Shown: positions 19,031-27,021 of the stretch, in pieces
Position numbering within the stretch: the stretch's first letter is position 1
How the letters are laid out: the number at the start of each line of letters is the position of its first letter
Source of the DNA: Bacillota bacterium
Lineage (GTDB): Bacteria; Bacillota; Clostridia; Oscillospirales; Oscillospiraceae
Direction: 5' to 3'
Assembly (NCBI GenBank): GCA_021770445.1
Contig: JAETQY010000001.1
Coordinates: forward strand, 62,001 to 126,000
Length of the DNA stretch: 64,000 nt
Translations under genes and position numbers: made by a program
Notes under the pieces: generated by a model
The model's input: the letters and a program-made list of their open reading frames with translations, nothing else
Told to the model about the DNA's origin: nothing
The model's database searches: none

Positions 19031-20416
19031 TTATAGTTCGTTGACCAGCTGCTTAAACACCTTGCCGCGCTCCATGAAGTTCTTGAACCGGTCGAAGGCA
19101 GCGCAAGCTGGGGACAGCACCACCACATCCCCCTCCCGGGCCACATCCCGGGCGGCGGCCACGGCGGCGGCCAGGTCCTCGGTCTCAATGAGCCGCAGGC
19201 CGCTCTCAGCGTAGCCCTCGGCCTCCTCCACCGCCTTCTTGATGGCGGGGGCGGTGTCGCCGGTGAGGATCAGTACCTTGACCTTCTCCACCATGGCCAT
19301 ACCCAGCTGAGTAAAGGGGACCCCCTTGTCATATCCTCCGGCGATGATAATGAGCTTCTGATCGAAGGAATCCAGGCAGGCCATGGTCCGGGTGGGACTG
19401 GTGCCGATGGAGTCGTTATAGTACCGGACCCCGTTCAGCTCCCGCACCAGCTCGATGCGGTGTTCCACCCCGGTGAACCGCTGGGCCACCGCCCGGACGC
19501 ACTTGTCAGGGACGATGCCGTCCACCGCGGCGATGGCGGCCATATAGTTTTCAATGTTGTGGACGCCGGGGATGCGGATGTCGGCCAGCGGCAGGACCTC
19601 CCGGCTGCCCATGGAGTTGGTCAGCCAGATGGCGTCGTCCCGGAGGTAGACCCCCTCCTCCAGCTTCTGCTTGCGGCTGAACAGCATGGCCTGCCCCACC
19701 GCCATCTTGGCCAGCGACCGGGTGATGTCGTTGTCGTAGTTGAAGATGGCCCGGTTCTCCGGCCTCTGGTGGCAGAAGATGTTCAGCTTGGCGCTGGTGT
19801 ACTCCTCCATGGTGTGGTGGTAGTCCAGATGGTTGGGGGACAGATTGGTAAATACCGCCACATTGGGGCTGCGGTCCATACTCATCAGCTGGAAGGAGGA
19901 CAACTCCACTACGGCCACGTCATCGGGCGTCATACCGTCCACGTCGGGAAGCAGCGGTTTGCCGATGTTGCCCCCCAGATAGACATTCTTCCCGGCTTCC
20001 TTCAAAAACTCACTGATTAAGGTGGTGGTGGTGGTCTTGCCATCGCTGCCCGTCACACCGATGATCGGGCAGGGGCACAGCCGGAAAAACAGCTCCATCT
20101 CAGAGGTGAGGACGCTCCCCTCCTCCACCGCCCTTTGCAGCTCCGGGGTGTTGGGGCTGAGGCCGGGGGTACGGAAGATCACGTCGGCCTTGTGGATCTT
20201 GGCTAGATAGTCGGGCCCCAGCCGGAGCTTGGCCCCCAGGCTCTCCAGCTCGGCGGCCTGCTCCTCCACCCGTTCCCGGGGGGATTTGTCGCAGACGGTC
20301 ACCTTCAGCTCGGAGCGCAGGAGCATACGGATGAGGGGGGTGTTGCTCACCCCCATACCGATGACAGCGATGGACCTGCCCCGCAGGGTTTCCAAATATT
20401 CAGATGTGGTGGACAT
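19031..20416 (-). CDS. murD: UDP-N-acetylmuramoyl-L-alanine--D-glutamate ligase
   Basis: Adds D-glutamate to UDP-MurNAc-L-Ala in peptidoglycan precursor synthesis in the cytosol; 461 residues. It has an N-terminal UDP-binding fold (SIAVIGMGVSNTPLIRML), the ATP loop GVTGSDGKTTTTTLI (about 115), SSFQLMSMD and NLSPNHLDYHHTMEEY, and in the C-terminal domain YYNDSIGTSPTRTMACL and IAGGYDKG. ATG 20416 has a perfect AAGGAGG ribosome site; the frame extends to 20461 without one. It lies outside a dcw cluster here. Confidence 0.97.
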   Translation of the reverse strand: MSTTSEYLETLRGRSIAVIGMGVSNTPLIRMLLRSELKVTVCDKSPRERVEEQAAELESLGAKLRLGPDYLAKIHKADVIFRTPGLSPNTPELQRAVEEGSVLTSEMELFFRLCPCPIIGVTGSDGKTTTTTLISEFLKEAGKNVYLGGNIGKPLLPDVDGMTPDDVAVVELSSFQLMSMDRSPNVAVFTNLSPNHLDYHHTMEEYTSAKLNIFCHQRPENRAIFNYDNDITRSLAKMAVGQAMLFSRKQKLEEGVYLRDDAIWLTNSMGSREVLPLADIRIPGVHNIENYMAAIAAVDGIVPDKCVRAVAQRFTGVEHRIELVRELNGVRYYNDSIGTSPTRTMACLDSFDQKLIIIAGGYDKGVPFTQLGMAMVEKVKVLILTGDTAPAIKKAVEEAEGYAESGLRLIETEDLAAAVAAARDVAREGDVVVLSPACAAFDRFKNFMERGKVFKQLVNEL

Positions 20417-20481
20417 AGAACGTCCTCCTTCCATAATTTTTCCAATTAAATATATTACCATATTTCCCCGGATAATTCAAC

Positions 20482-20523
20482 AAAAACCCGACCGATGGAG
20501 CCTTCCACTGGTCGGGTTTTTTT
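20482..20523. terminator. terminator between xerD and murD
   Basis: ACCCGACC and GGTCGGGT arms (about 20482-20493 and 20510-20521) with an internal 16-base loop; runs of A on the left and T on the right make it work in both directions. On the minus strand it would end xerD, so murD needs its own promoter. Confidence 0.8.
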
Positions 20524-21403
20524 AGGCCCTGGGGTGGGCCTTTTTATAGACGTCCTTAATCTTCTGGTTGATAAGCTTGGAGTAGATCTGGGTGGAAGAG
20601 ATATCCGCGTGGCCCAGCATCTCCTGGATGGAGCGGAGATCAGCGCCATTTTCCAGCAGATGGGCGGCAAAGGAGTGACGCAGGGTGTGGGGGGTGATGT
20701 CCTTCTGGATGCCCGCCTTCTCCTGATAGTGCTTAATCAGCTTCCAAAAACCTTGACGGCTCATCCGTTCGCCGCTCATGTTGACGAACAGTGCGGTCTC
20801 CTCTGCCGAGTCCACCAGCTGGGGCCGCACATTATTTATGTATTCCCCCAGCGCCCGAATGGCGGTGGGATATAGGGGGATCATCCGCTCTTTGCCCTTG
20901 CTGAAGCATTTGAGCACTCCGCCGGGCAAGTTCAGGTCATCCACATCCAGTTCAATCAGCTCACTGACCCGGATGCCGGTGGCGTAGAGCAGCTCCAGCA
21001 TGGCCCGGTCCCGGTAGCCCTTCAGATCGGTACACTCGGGCTGTTCCAGAAACAGCTCCACCTCCTTGCTGGTGAGCACCTGGGGCAGCTTGCGCTCCAC
21101 CTTGGCCGGGGCAACCCCCTTGGCCGGGTTGCTGCTCACATAGCCCTTCCCCATCAGGCAGGAGTAGAAGGATTTGATGGAGGCCACCGAACGTGTGACG
21201 GTGGCGGGGGATTTTCCCCGCTTCATCAGGGAGTTAGCATAGTCCTCTACCTCCTGGGTCACCACCTGGACCAGCTCCACCCCCTTATTCTCCATGGCAG
21301 CGGCAAACTGGTGGACATCCCGGAGATAGGAACTAACCGTATTCGCCGAGGCCCGCTTTTCAATTTTCAGAAAATCCTCATAGACCGACAGCAAATCAGA
21401 CAC
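20522..21403 (-). CDS. xerD: site-specific tyrosine recombinase XerD
   Basis: A 293-residue recombinase for chromosome dimer resolution. The N-terminal domain (DLLSVYEDFLKIEKRASANTV) is followed by the catalytic domain with R in ATGIRVSEL, K in FSKGKERMIPL, the HTLRH box, LGHADI and the nucleophile Y in TQIYSKL. I prefer GTG 21403 with GGGAG eight bases ahead; a TTG at 21418 is the alternative and adds five residues. It follows spoIIM by 16 bases; a spoIIM-xerD neighbourhood is also found in Bacillus. It is distinct from the recombinase at 10529. Confidence 0.95.
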   Translation of the reverse strand: MSDLLSVYEDFLKIEKRASANTVSSYLRDVHQFAAAMENKGVELVQVVTQEVEDYANSLMKRGKSPATVTRSVASIKSFYSCLMGKGYVSSNPAKGVAPAKVERKLPQVLTSKEVELFLEQPECTDLKGYRDRAMLELLYATGIRVSELIELDVDDLNLPGGVLKCFSKGKERMIPLYPTAIRALGEYINNVRPQLVDSAEETALFVNMSGERMSRQGFWKLIKHYQEKAGIQKDITPHTLRHSFAAHLLENGADLRSIQEMLGHADISSTQIYSKLINQKIKDVYKKAHPRA

Positions 21404-21419
21404 TTCCAAAACTCCCAAA

Positions 21420-22040
21420 TCAAGATGAAAGGATCACCCGGGCCGCAGCCCGAAGCAAAACCGGGACCACCCAATACTCCAGCAGTCCGGCGGTCAGGGC
21501 GAGGCCGGCGCACAGACCGGCCCGGCACCACCAGGCCCCGTTCAGTGAGATCACACCCCTGCTGTCCCCCGACGTCCGGCGCAGCAGCTGTCGGGCGGAG
21601 AGGAAGCCGGGCACCCCCGACAAAAAGAGGGCGGGGACCCAGAGCAAGGCGGGCAGACCGAAGAGGAAAAGCGCAGGGAGCAGGCCCCTTCTTCCAAAGA
21701 CCCGGCAAAAGCAGGCCGCCGAAAAGGAGAAGAAGAAGCCCCGCAGCCCGAAGAGGATGGGGATACCTGCCAGCCCCAGCGCCGTCAGCCCTAGCACCAG
21801 GACAGCCAGCAGATACTTCAGCTGTCCCCAGAGCAGAGGCATCACTCCCCTGGGGAGATCGCCCTCTAAGGCCAGGGCCAGGTAGCCGGTCAGATAGCTG
21901 CCCAGCTCCTCAGCGCCCGCGCCCCCGGACAGGGAGATCAGCAGACAGCCCGCTACGCCTCCCAGCAGGAAGGCGGCACTCAGTACCGCCAGGGCAGCCC
22001 GCTGCTCCAACGGCAAGTCCCATTTTTGTTTCACTCTCAC
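21420..22040 (-). CDS. spoIIM: stage II sporulation protein M
   Basis: A polytopic membrane protein of 206 residues, part of the SpoIIDMP peptidoglycan-degrading machine that drives engulfment. There are five or six membrane helices; the N-terminal AVLSAAFLLGGVAGCLLISL helix, LYLA-like LGSYLTGYLALAL stretch, and ILFGLRGFFFSFSAACFCRVFGRRG block match SpoIIM. The start is a GTG (22040, with another at 22034). The xerD gene follows closely. SpoIID and SpoIIP are not in the window. Confidence 0.9.
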   Translation of the reverse strand: MRVKQKWDLPLEQRAALAVLSAAFLLGGVAGCLLISLSGGAGAEELGSYLTGYLALALEGDLPRGVMPLLWGQLKYLLAVLVLGLTALGLAGIPILFGLRGFFFSFSAACFCRVFGRRGLLPALFLFGLPALLWVPALFLSGVPGFLSARQLLRRTSGDSRGVISLNGAWWCRAGLCAGLALTAGLLEYWVVPVLLRAAARVILSS

Positions 22041-22329
22041 GGCCGTTCACCTCAGCACCAGCCTATGAGAAAGGAGAAAAAAATAGACGTGGATCTTAAA
22101 GCATCCACTTCAAGGGCAGTTCTTACTATAGCCCTTCTGAATCTTTTTCGCAAGAGGTTTTTGCAATTTTCTCTGTTTTTGCCAATTCTTCAAATTTGTT
22201 ATGTTAATTGTATTATGTCAACTAGAGAACCAAAAGAGGGCCAGGGCCCCGCAAAGGAGCCCCGGCAATGCTAAATCTGGTGTTTGCGGCGCGCATAGCC
22301 TCTAAATATAGGCCAGACCCTCTGGAAAT
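22041..22329. other. AT-rich intergenic stretch without a gene
   Basis: Nothing coding is convincing on either strand. The middle (about 22100-22220) is strongly AT-rich and probably holds the spoIIM promoter. A GC-rich patch at about 22235-22270 could be part of a terminator behind scfB, but I could not define paired arms with a T-run. Confidence 0.5.
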
Positions 22330-23751
22330 TCAGCAATCGCAGAGATTACAGTCTGTATTATTACATTCTGTATTTTGGTTCTCCCCCATTCCGGCGGCGA
22401 TGGCATTCAAGGCAATCGCGCACTCCAAACGCTTCCGTTCCATTGCGCAGGCGACCTCGTTAGACCTTGTTATGTCGCCATTGACAAGCAGATTTGAGGC
22501 GGAACAGCCCCCGCTACAGTAGAACCTGGCCCAACACTCCCGGCAGGCTGGGCGGGTATACACATTCTGTTGGGCAAATTGACCAGAGATCGCCATGTCG
22601 AAGGAGGAATCATGGACACTACCCATGCGAAATTCCTCTTTTCCCACAAACTGATGGCAGGGGTAGATGTCCCCGTCGGGGGTAATGGCCACATACTCAC
22701 AGCCGGCGCCGCAGCCCCGCAGCCGCTTGATGACGCAGGGCCCCTGGGCCAGGTCCACGTTGAAGTGGAAGAAGTTGATGTCCTTCCGGTCCATCAGCGC
22801 CCGGGCCAGCTTTTCATACTCCTCCTCTACCCTGTCCAGGTCCTCCTCTCGGATGGCGAAGGGGTCATCGGGAGGACCGCTGCACGGCTCCACCGACACA
22901 TGGCGGAAGCCCAGGTCCCCCATGTGCAGGACATCCTCCATGAAATCCAGATTGTCCCGGGTGAAGGTGCCCCGGACATAGTAGTCCTTGGTGCCCCGTC
23001 CCGCCACCAGCTTCTGGAATTTGGGGACGATCACCTGGTAGCTGCCCTTTCCGTTGATGGTGGGACGCATCCGGTCGTTGACCTCCTGTCGGCCGTCCAG
23101 GGAGAGCACCACATTGGACATCTCCCGGTTGATGTAGTCGATGGTGTCGTTGTCCAGGAGAATGCCGTTGGTGGTGATGGTAAAGCGGAACACCTTGTCA
23201 TGCTTTTCCTCCAGAGACCGGGCGTACTCCACCGTCCGCTTCACCGTGTCCATGGCCATGAGAGGCTCGCCGCCGAAGAAGTCCACCTCGATGTTCCGCC
23301 GCTTGCCCGACTTGGCCACCACCCAGTCGATGGCCTTTTTCGCAGTATCGAAGTCCATGGTCATCCGGTGGCCGGTGCCGAAGTCGCCGGTGGAGGCGAA
23401 GCAGTACTTACAGCGCAGGTTGCAGTCGTGGGACACATGGAGGCACAGGGCCTTCACCACCGCCGCCTTGGGCAGGGCCATGGCCGCCTCCGGGTCCAGG
23501 TAGTCGTCGGTGGTGAAGAGCAGCCCGGCGTCCTGGAGCTCTCTCAGCTCTTGCCAGCCCTCCTCCAGGTCAGCCCGGTCGTACTGGGGTAGCTTGTCCG
23601 CCAGCTCAGAGGGCAGCGTCTCCCCCAGGGGCCCCTCCCCTGCCCCGTTGAGCAGGTCGTAGGTCAGCTTATCCAGCACGTGGACCGCCCCGCTGTTCAC
23701 ATCCGCCGCCAGGTACTGTCCCAGGGCGGTAAAGGTATGTACAGTCGTCAT
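22330..23751 (-). CDS. scfB: SCIFF peptide maturase, radical SAM/SPASM enzyme
   Basis: Radical SAM enzyme that makes thioether cross-links between Cys and Thr in the SCIFF precursor; 473 residues. The N-terminal precursor-recognition domain (residues 1-95) includes GAVHVLDKLTYDLL. The SAM cluster motif is C110, C114, C117 (CNLRCKYC), followed by the GGEPL loop. Two auxiliary clusters are indicated by CGAGCEYVAITPDGDIYPCHQF and CRECWARFYCSGGC. The C-terminus ends with an extra cysteine-rich tail CNNTDCNLCDC. Precursor gene scfA lies upstream but is separated from scfB by a third gene. Confidence 0.96.
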   Translation of the reverse strand: MTTVHTFTALGQYLAADVNSGAVHVLDKLTYDLLNGAGEGPLGETLPSELADKLPQYDRADLEEGWQELRELQDAGLLFTTDDYLDPEAAMALPKAAVVKALCLHVSHDCNLRCKYCFASTGDFGTGHRMTMDFDTAKKAIDWVVAKSGKRRNIEVDFFGGEPLMAMDTVKRTVEYARSLEEKHDKVFRFTITTNGILLDNDTIDYINREMSNVVLSLDGRQEVNDRMRPTINGKGSYQVIVPKFQKLVAGRGTKDYYVRGTFTRDNLDFMEDVLHMGDLGFRHVSVEPCSGPPDDPFAIREEDLDRVEEEYEKLARALMDRKDINFFHFNVDLAQGPCVIKRLRGCGAGCEYVAITPDGDIYPCHQFVGKEEFRMGSVHDSSFDMAISGQFAQQNVYTRPACRECWARFYCSGGCSASNLLVNGDITRSNEVACAMERKRLECAIALNAIAAGMGENQNTECNNTDCNLCDC

Positions 23752-23768
23752 TCAAATTCTCCTCTCGT

Positions 23769-24176
23769 TTACAGTTCTGTTTCTCTCCAGCTCAGCTCAC
23801 ACTGTCCGGTCGCATTTTGAAAGTCCCAGCGCAGGTAATATCTGCCGTTCTCTGTCAAAGTAATCCCGCCGTTTGGGGACTGCCTGTTCAGCTTCAGAAG
23901 CGGGCGCTTGTCTCTGTCCAGCAGAGACACCTCCGCCTCTCCCTTGGATAGCCGGGCTTCAAAGGAAAATTCATAGGTCCGGCCCTGACGAAAGCGTCCC
24001 ATATGCCGGACCCAGCCGGTGCAGGAGTCTAGCTTGGCCCGGTCCGCATCCCGTCCGGGCCGAAACACAAACAGGACCGCGGCGATGCACTTCGTCACCG
24101 CCAGCCCCCGGCGGTAGAGAAGGTATACCACAGCGTCCAGCGCCAGGAGGATGATCAGGTGGTAAGATGGCCACAT
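23769..24176 (-). CDS. membrane-anchored protein of unknown function, between scfA and scfB
   Basis: A 135-residue protein that I do not recognise. One N-terminal membrane helix (HLIILLALDAVVYLLY, then a second weak hydrophobic stretch CIAAVLFVF) is followed by a soluble beta-rich domain of about 85 residues: GRTYEFSFEARLSKGEAEVSLLDRD is split over alternating strands, and NGRYYLRWDFQNATGQCEL ends it, resembling a small jelly-roll or immunoglobulin-like fold. ATG 24176 has a perfect AGGAGG site. It sits 17 bases before scfB and 88 after scfA with no terminator seen, so it is almost certainly part of the SCIFF operon. A role in export, binding or presentation of the peptide is only a guess. 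Confidence 0.75.
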   Translation of the reverse strand: MWPSYHLIILLALDAVVYLLYRRGLAVTKCIAAVLFVFRPGRDADRAKLDSCTGWVRHMGRFRQGRTYEFSFEARLSKGEAEVSLLDRDKRPLLKLNRQSPNGGITLTENGRYYLRWDFQNATGQCELSWRETEL

Positions 24177-24264
24177 ATACAATACCTCCTATCTTTTGGA
24201 ACCGCAAAGAAACGGACAGCAAAAAGGCAGGCGCGAAAGCGCCCGCCCTTTCAGGCTTTGTGAT

Positions 24265-24405
24265 TTACTTGTTCTCGCACTTCTGGTTGGCGACGGTGCA
24301 GGAAGTCTTGCAGGCGGACTGGCAAGAGGTCTGGCACTCGCCGCAGCCGCCCTTGGCGGCACTGGCCTTCAAGGTGGCCCCGTTTAAGGTCTGAATGTGT
24401 TTCAT
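24265..24405 (-). CDS. scfA: SCIFF peptide precursor (six cysteines in forty-five residues)
   Basis: A 46-residue ribosomal peptide with six cysteines in its second half, the SCIFF hallmark. It begins MKHIQTLNGATLKASAAKG; the core has CGEC, C-x3-C, C-x3-C-T and a last C four residues from the end, with NK at the terminus. ScfB forms a Cys-Thr thioether in the core. The ATG has a strong AGGAGG site and its own promoter (24459-24487). The peptide is among the most conserved RiPPs in Clostridia, but its cellular role is unknown. Confidence 0.97.
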   Translation of the reverse strand: MKHIQTLNGATLKASAAKGGCGECQTSCQSACKTSCTVANQKCENK

Positions 24406-24458
24406 TGGTATCTCCTCCTGTTAGGTTGCTTACAGCAGATTCTGCCATAGTGACAGTT

Positions 24459-24487
24459 ATTATAACACAGCGCTTTTGAAATTTCAA
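24459..24487 (-). promoter_or_regulatory. sigma-A promoter of scfA
   Basis: Minus strand TTGAAA (24487-24482), a 17-bp spacer and perfect TATAAT (24464-24459). The leader to the scfA ATG is about 48 bases. So the SCIFF operon has its own promoter, separate from yajC. Confidence 0.8.
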
Positions 24488-24532
24488 CTCCTAATTCGCT
24501 CGTTCCTCTTGCAGAGAAAAGACTTGTGATTC

Positions 24533-24552
24533 CCGCCCCCTTGCGGGGGCGG
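24533..24552. other. GC hairpin between scfA promoter and TIGR04086-like gene
   Basis: An 8-bp stem (24533-24540 CCGCCCCC with 24545-24552) with a TTGC loop. It lacks a T-run on the minus strand, so it is a weak terminator candidate for the gene at 24583. Confidence 0.45.
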
Positions 24553-24582
24553 AAACACGAAAAAGAATTGGGAGGATTTCAA

Positions 24583-25005
24583 TCATCTTCTGCGTTTTTT
24601 CTTGGGTTTTCTCGCCAGCAGTCCGGGGATGGCTCCGCCGCACAGGCAGGCGCATAGAATCCCCGCCCCGCCGTTGGCAACGGAGGCCCCCTCGAAGGCA
24701 ATGCTCCCGGCGGTGAGCAGCAGCAGGAACAGCACCGCCCCCACGCCCAGCCCCACGGCCAGGGAGGGGCCGCTCATCCGGCGGACGGCAAAGGTCCCGC
24801 CCACGATGGCCCCCAAAACGCACACCGCCAGCACCGCCCCGTACATAGCCCCCACGGGCATGACGCCGGCGGACACCAGCACGGCGCACAGCAGCAGGGC
24901 CAGGGTAGTCGTCACCCCCGCCAGCGCCCCGCCGATTAGCACGTCGCACATGGCGTTGAGCCACTGACTGCCCAGATCCTCCGGACTTCGCTCCCGTTTT
25001 TTCAT
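24583..25005 (-). CDS. TIGR04086-like small membrane protein
   Basis: A 140-residue protein with a charged start (MKKRERSPEDLGSQWLNAM), four membrane helices and a basic KKKRRR end. From size, topology and position between yajC and scfA I assign it to the TIGR04086 type, a family noted as co-occurring with the SCIFF system. Function unknown. The ATG 25005 comes directly after a terminator-like hairpin whose right arm contains the ribosome site (GGGGGAGGG), so expression may depend on that structure. Confidence 0.75.
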   Translation of the reverse strand: MKKRERSPEDLGSQWLNAMCDVLIGGALAGVTTTLALLLCAVLVSAGVMPVGAMYGAVLAVCVLGAIVGGTFAVRRMSGPSLAVGLGVGAVLFLLLLTAGSIAFEGASVANGGAGILCACLCGGAIPGLLARKPKKKRRR

Positions 25006-25052
25006 AAAAACACCCTCCCCCACGGTTTGGTAAAACCTATGCGGGGAGGGTG
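25006..25052 (-). terminator. terminator/attenuator overlapping the start of the TIGR04086-like gene
   Basis: A 10-bp outer stem (25011-25020 with 25043-25052) and an inner GGTTT/AAACC stem, followed on the minus strand by TTTTT and then directly ATG. It looks like the terminator of yajC, yet its 3' arm supplies the only ribosome site for the next gene. Confidence 0.8.
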
Positions 25053-25067
25053 AAAGACATGCCTGTT

Positions 25068-25349
25068 TTAGTTGGTGGGCTGGTCGGCGGCCACGTTCTT
25101 GCTGGAAACGGCCCACTTGGTGAACTCGATGCGCACCCGGTCGGCACTGGTCTCGATGACGATAGTGCTCTCGTCCACCTTACAGATGGTGCCCACGATA
25201 CCACCGATGGTGGTGATGACGTCGCCCACCTTCAGGGAGTCCCGCAGGTTCTGGGCCTCCTTCTTCCGCTTGTTCTCCGGGCGGATCATGAAGAAGTACA
25301 GCATCGCCAGCATCAGTACGATCATTAAGATAAAGCTAGGATCACCCAT
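25068..25349 (-). CDS. yajC: preprotein translocase subunit YajC
   Basis: A 93-residue single-span membrane protein that associates with SecDF. The N-terminal helix FILMIVLMLAMLYFFMIRP is followed by the family motif RPENKRKKEAQNLRDSLKVGD and VITTIGGIVGTI. ATG 25349 has a GGAGGA site; the frame runs five codons further up. The order tgt-yajC is conserved in many bacteria. secD and secF do not follow here. Confidence 0.95.
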   Translation of the reverse strand: MGDPSFILMIVLMLAMLYFFMIRPENKRKKEAQNLRDSLKVGDVITTIGGIVGTICKVDESTIVIETSADRVRIEFTKWAVSSKNVAADQPTN

Positions 25350-25455
25350 AAATCTTTCCTCCAAAGTTTAAGATCACTTTGTCAACAGAATTAACGCAGT
25401 AAAAAGTATTATAGCGGATAATGCTCCGGTTGACAAGCCCTTTTGTCAAATTTCT

Positions 25456-26595
25456 CTAATCCTCCTGACAAGGGCGGTCCAGCAGACCGGAGTACCGGGC
25501 CCGGAAGTCGGCGAAGGTCCCGTTATCCAGGCTCTCCCGGATGCAGGCCATCAGCTCGTTGTAGAAGTACAGGTTGTGGAGCACCGCCAGCCGCATGGCC
25601 AGCATCTCCTGAGCCACCACCAGGTGGCGCAGGTAGGCCCGGGAGAAGGACCGGCAGGCGGGACAGGTACACGCAGGGTCGATGGGCCGCCCGTCCAGCT
25701 TGTACCTCTCGTTTTTGATGTTGATGGTGCCGTTCCAGGTGTACAGCTTGCCGTGGCGGGCGTTTCGGGCGGGCATGACACAGTCGAAAAAGTCGATCCC
25801 CCGTGCGACCCCCTCGATGATGTTGGAGGGCGTCCCCACCCCCATGAGATAACGGGGTTTTTCCTTGGGCATGTGGGGCTCCACCGCGTCGATGATGTCG
25901 TACATCACCTGGGTGGGCTCCCCCACCGCCAGGCCGCCGATGGCGTAGCCGTCGCAGTCCAGCTTTGCGATCTCCTCCATGTGCCACACCCGCAGATCGG
26001 AGAAGGTCCCCCCCTGGTTGATGCCGAAAAGCTGCTGCCGGGGGTTGACCGTATCCGGCAAGGCGTTCAGCCTGTCATGCTCTGCAACACAGCGATCCAG
26101 CCACCGGGCCGTCCGCTCACAGGAGGCCTTCACGTACTCGTAGGGGGACGGGTTCTCCACGCACTCGTCGAAGGCCATGGCGATGTCGCTGCCCAGGTTG
26201 GACTGAATCTGCATGGACTCCTCCGGGCCCATGAAGATGCGCCGGCCGTCGATGTGGGAGGCGAAGGTGACCCCCTCCTCGGTGATCTTCCGCAGGCCGG
26301 ACAGAGAAAAGACCTGAAAGCCCCCGCTGTCGGTGAGCATGGGGCCGTCCCAGTCCATGAATTTGTGGAGCCCGCCCATCTGGCGGACGACCCCGTCCCC
26401 GGGGCGCAGGTGCAGGTGGTAGGTGTTGGACAGCTCCACCTGACAGCCGATCTCCTTCAGGTCGTGGGCGGACACCGCCCCCTTGATGGCTCCCTGGGTG
26501 CCCACATTCATAAACACCGGGGTTTCCACTGCTCCGTGGGCGCAGGTGAATCTCCCCCGCCGGGCCCTCCCCTCTTGCTTCAATACCTCAAACAC
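25456..26595 (-). CDS. tgt: tRNA-guanine transglycosylase (queuine/preQ1)
   Basis: Exchanges guanine for preQ1 at position 34 of GUN tRNAs. It is 379 residues, a TIM barrel with a zinc site. DSGGFQVFSLSGLRKI holds the first catalytic aspartate, GGLAVGEPTQVMYDII and MGVGTPSNIIEGVARGIDFFDCVMP the substrate pocket and nucleophile region, and CTCPACRSFSRAYLRHLV with a later H the zinc ligands. queA is not adjacent. A gap of 17 bases separates it from the zinc-ribbon gene upstream. Confidence 0.97.
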   Translation of the reverse strand: MFEVLKQEGRARRGRFTCAHGAVETPVFMNVGTQGAIKGAVSAHDLKEIGCQVELSNTYHLHLRPGDGVVRQMGGLHKFMDWDGPMLTDSGGFQVFSLSGLRKITEEGVTFASHIDGRRIFMGPEESMQIQSNLGSDIAMAFDECVENPSPYEYVKASCERTARWLDRCVAEHDRLNALPDTVNPRQQLFGINQGGTFSDLRVWHMEEIAKLDCDGYAIGGLAVGEPTQVMYDIIDAVEPHMPKEKPRYLMGVGTPSNIIEGVARGIDFFDCVMPARNARHGKLYTWNGTINIKNERYKLDGRPIDPACTCPACRSFSRAYLRHLVVAQEMLAMRLAVLHNLYFYNELMACIRESLDNGTFADFRARYSGLLDRPCQED

Positions 26596-26612
26596 AAAAA
26601 ATCCCCTTTAAC

Positions 26613-26837
26613 TCAGCGATGTGCCTTTTTAGACTTTCTGATCGCTTCTATATCTCTCATATTGACCCATTCCTCTGTATATCCACAGGAACAGCAGATA
26701 TACCGGTCCACCTCGACGGCAGAAAAAATACTTGCTCCCAGCATAATATTGTTTCCGGTGCCGTAGCCGCGAACCTCTCCGTCTACGATCAGGATATCGG
26801 CCCCGCCGCACTTCGGGCAAACCTTCTGGTTTTTCAT
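26613..26837 (-). CDS. small zinc-ribbon protein
   Basis: A 74-residue protein with one zinc ribbon: CPKCGG at residue 7 and ICCSCGY near 50, with YGTGNNIMLG between. Similar small proteins are annotated as nucleic-acid-binding zinc ribbons without known function. ATG 26837 has GGAGGA ahead; the longer frame to 26879 has no better site. It precedes tgt by 17 bases on the same strand. Confidence 0.75.
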   Translation of the reverse strand: MKNQKVCPKCGGADILIVDGEVRGYGTGNNIMLGASIFSAVEVDRYICCSCGYTEEWVNMRDIEAIRKSKKAHR

Positions 26838-26971
26838 AAGCTCCTCCTTTACCGCTGCTTGGGCAGTTCCATTGCGCACGGCCTCGTTTCTCCTTTTGGC
26901 TCCCCTATTCTACCTTAGACCGCCCGCTGTGTCAAATATTCCCCAAAATATTTTCAAGGCAGAACATTTGT

Positions 26972-27000
26972 TTGACTTTTAGGAAAATCGGGGTTATACT
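26972..27000 (+). promoter_or_regulatory. sigma-A promoter of dinB
   Basis: TTGACT (26972-26977), 17-bp spacer, TATACT (26995-27000). The transcript would start near 27007, so the leader is only about 15 bases and begins with the ribosome site itself. I saw no LexA box. Confidence 0.75.
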
Positions 27001-27021
27001 GGTCCCAAGGGGGTGACGGCT

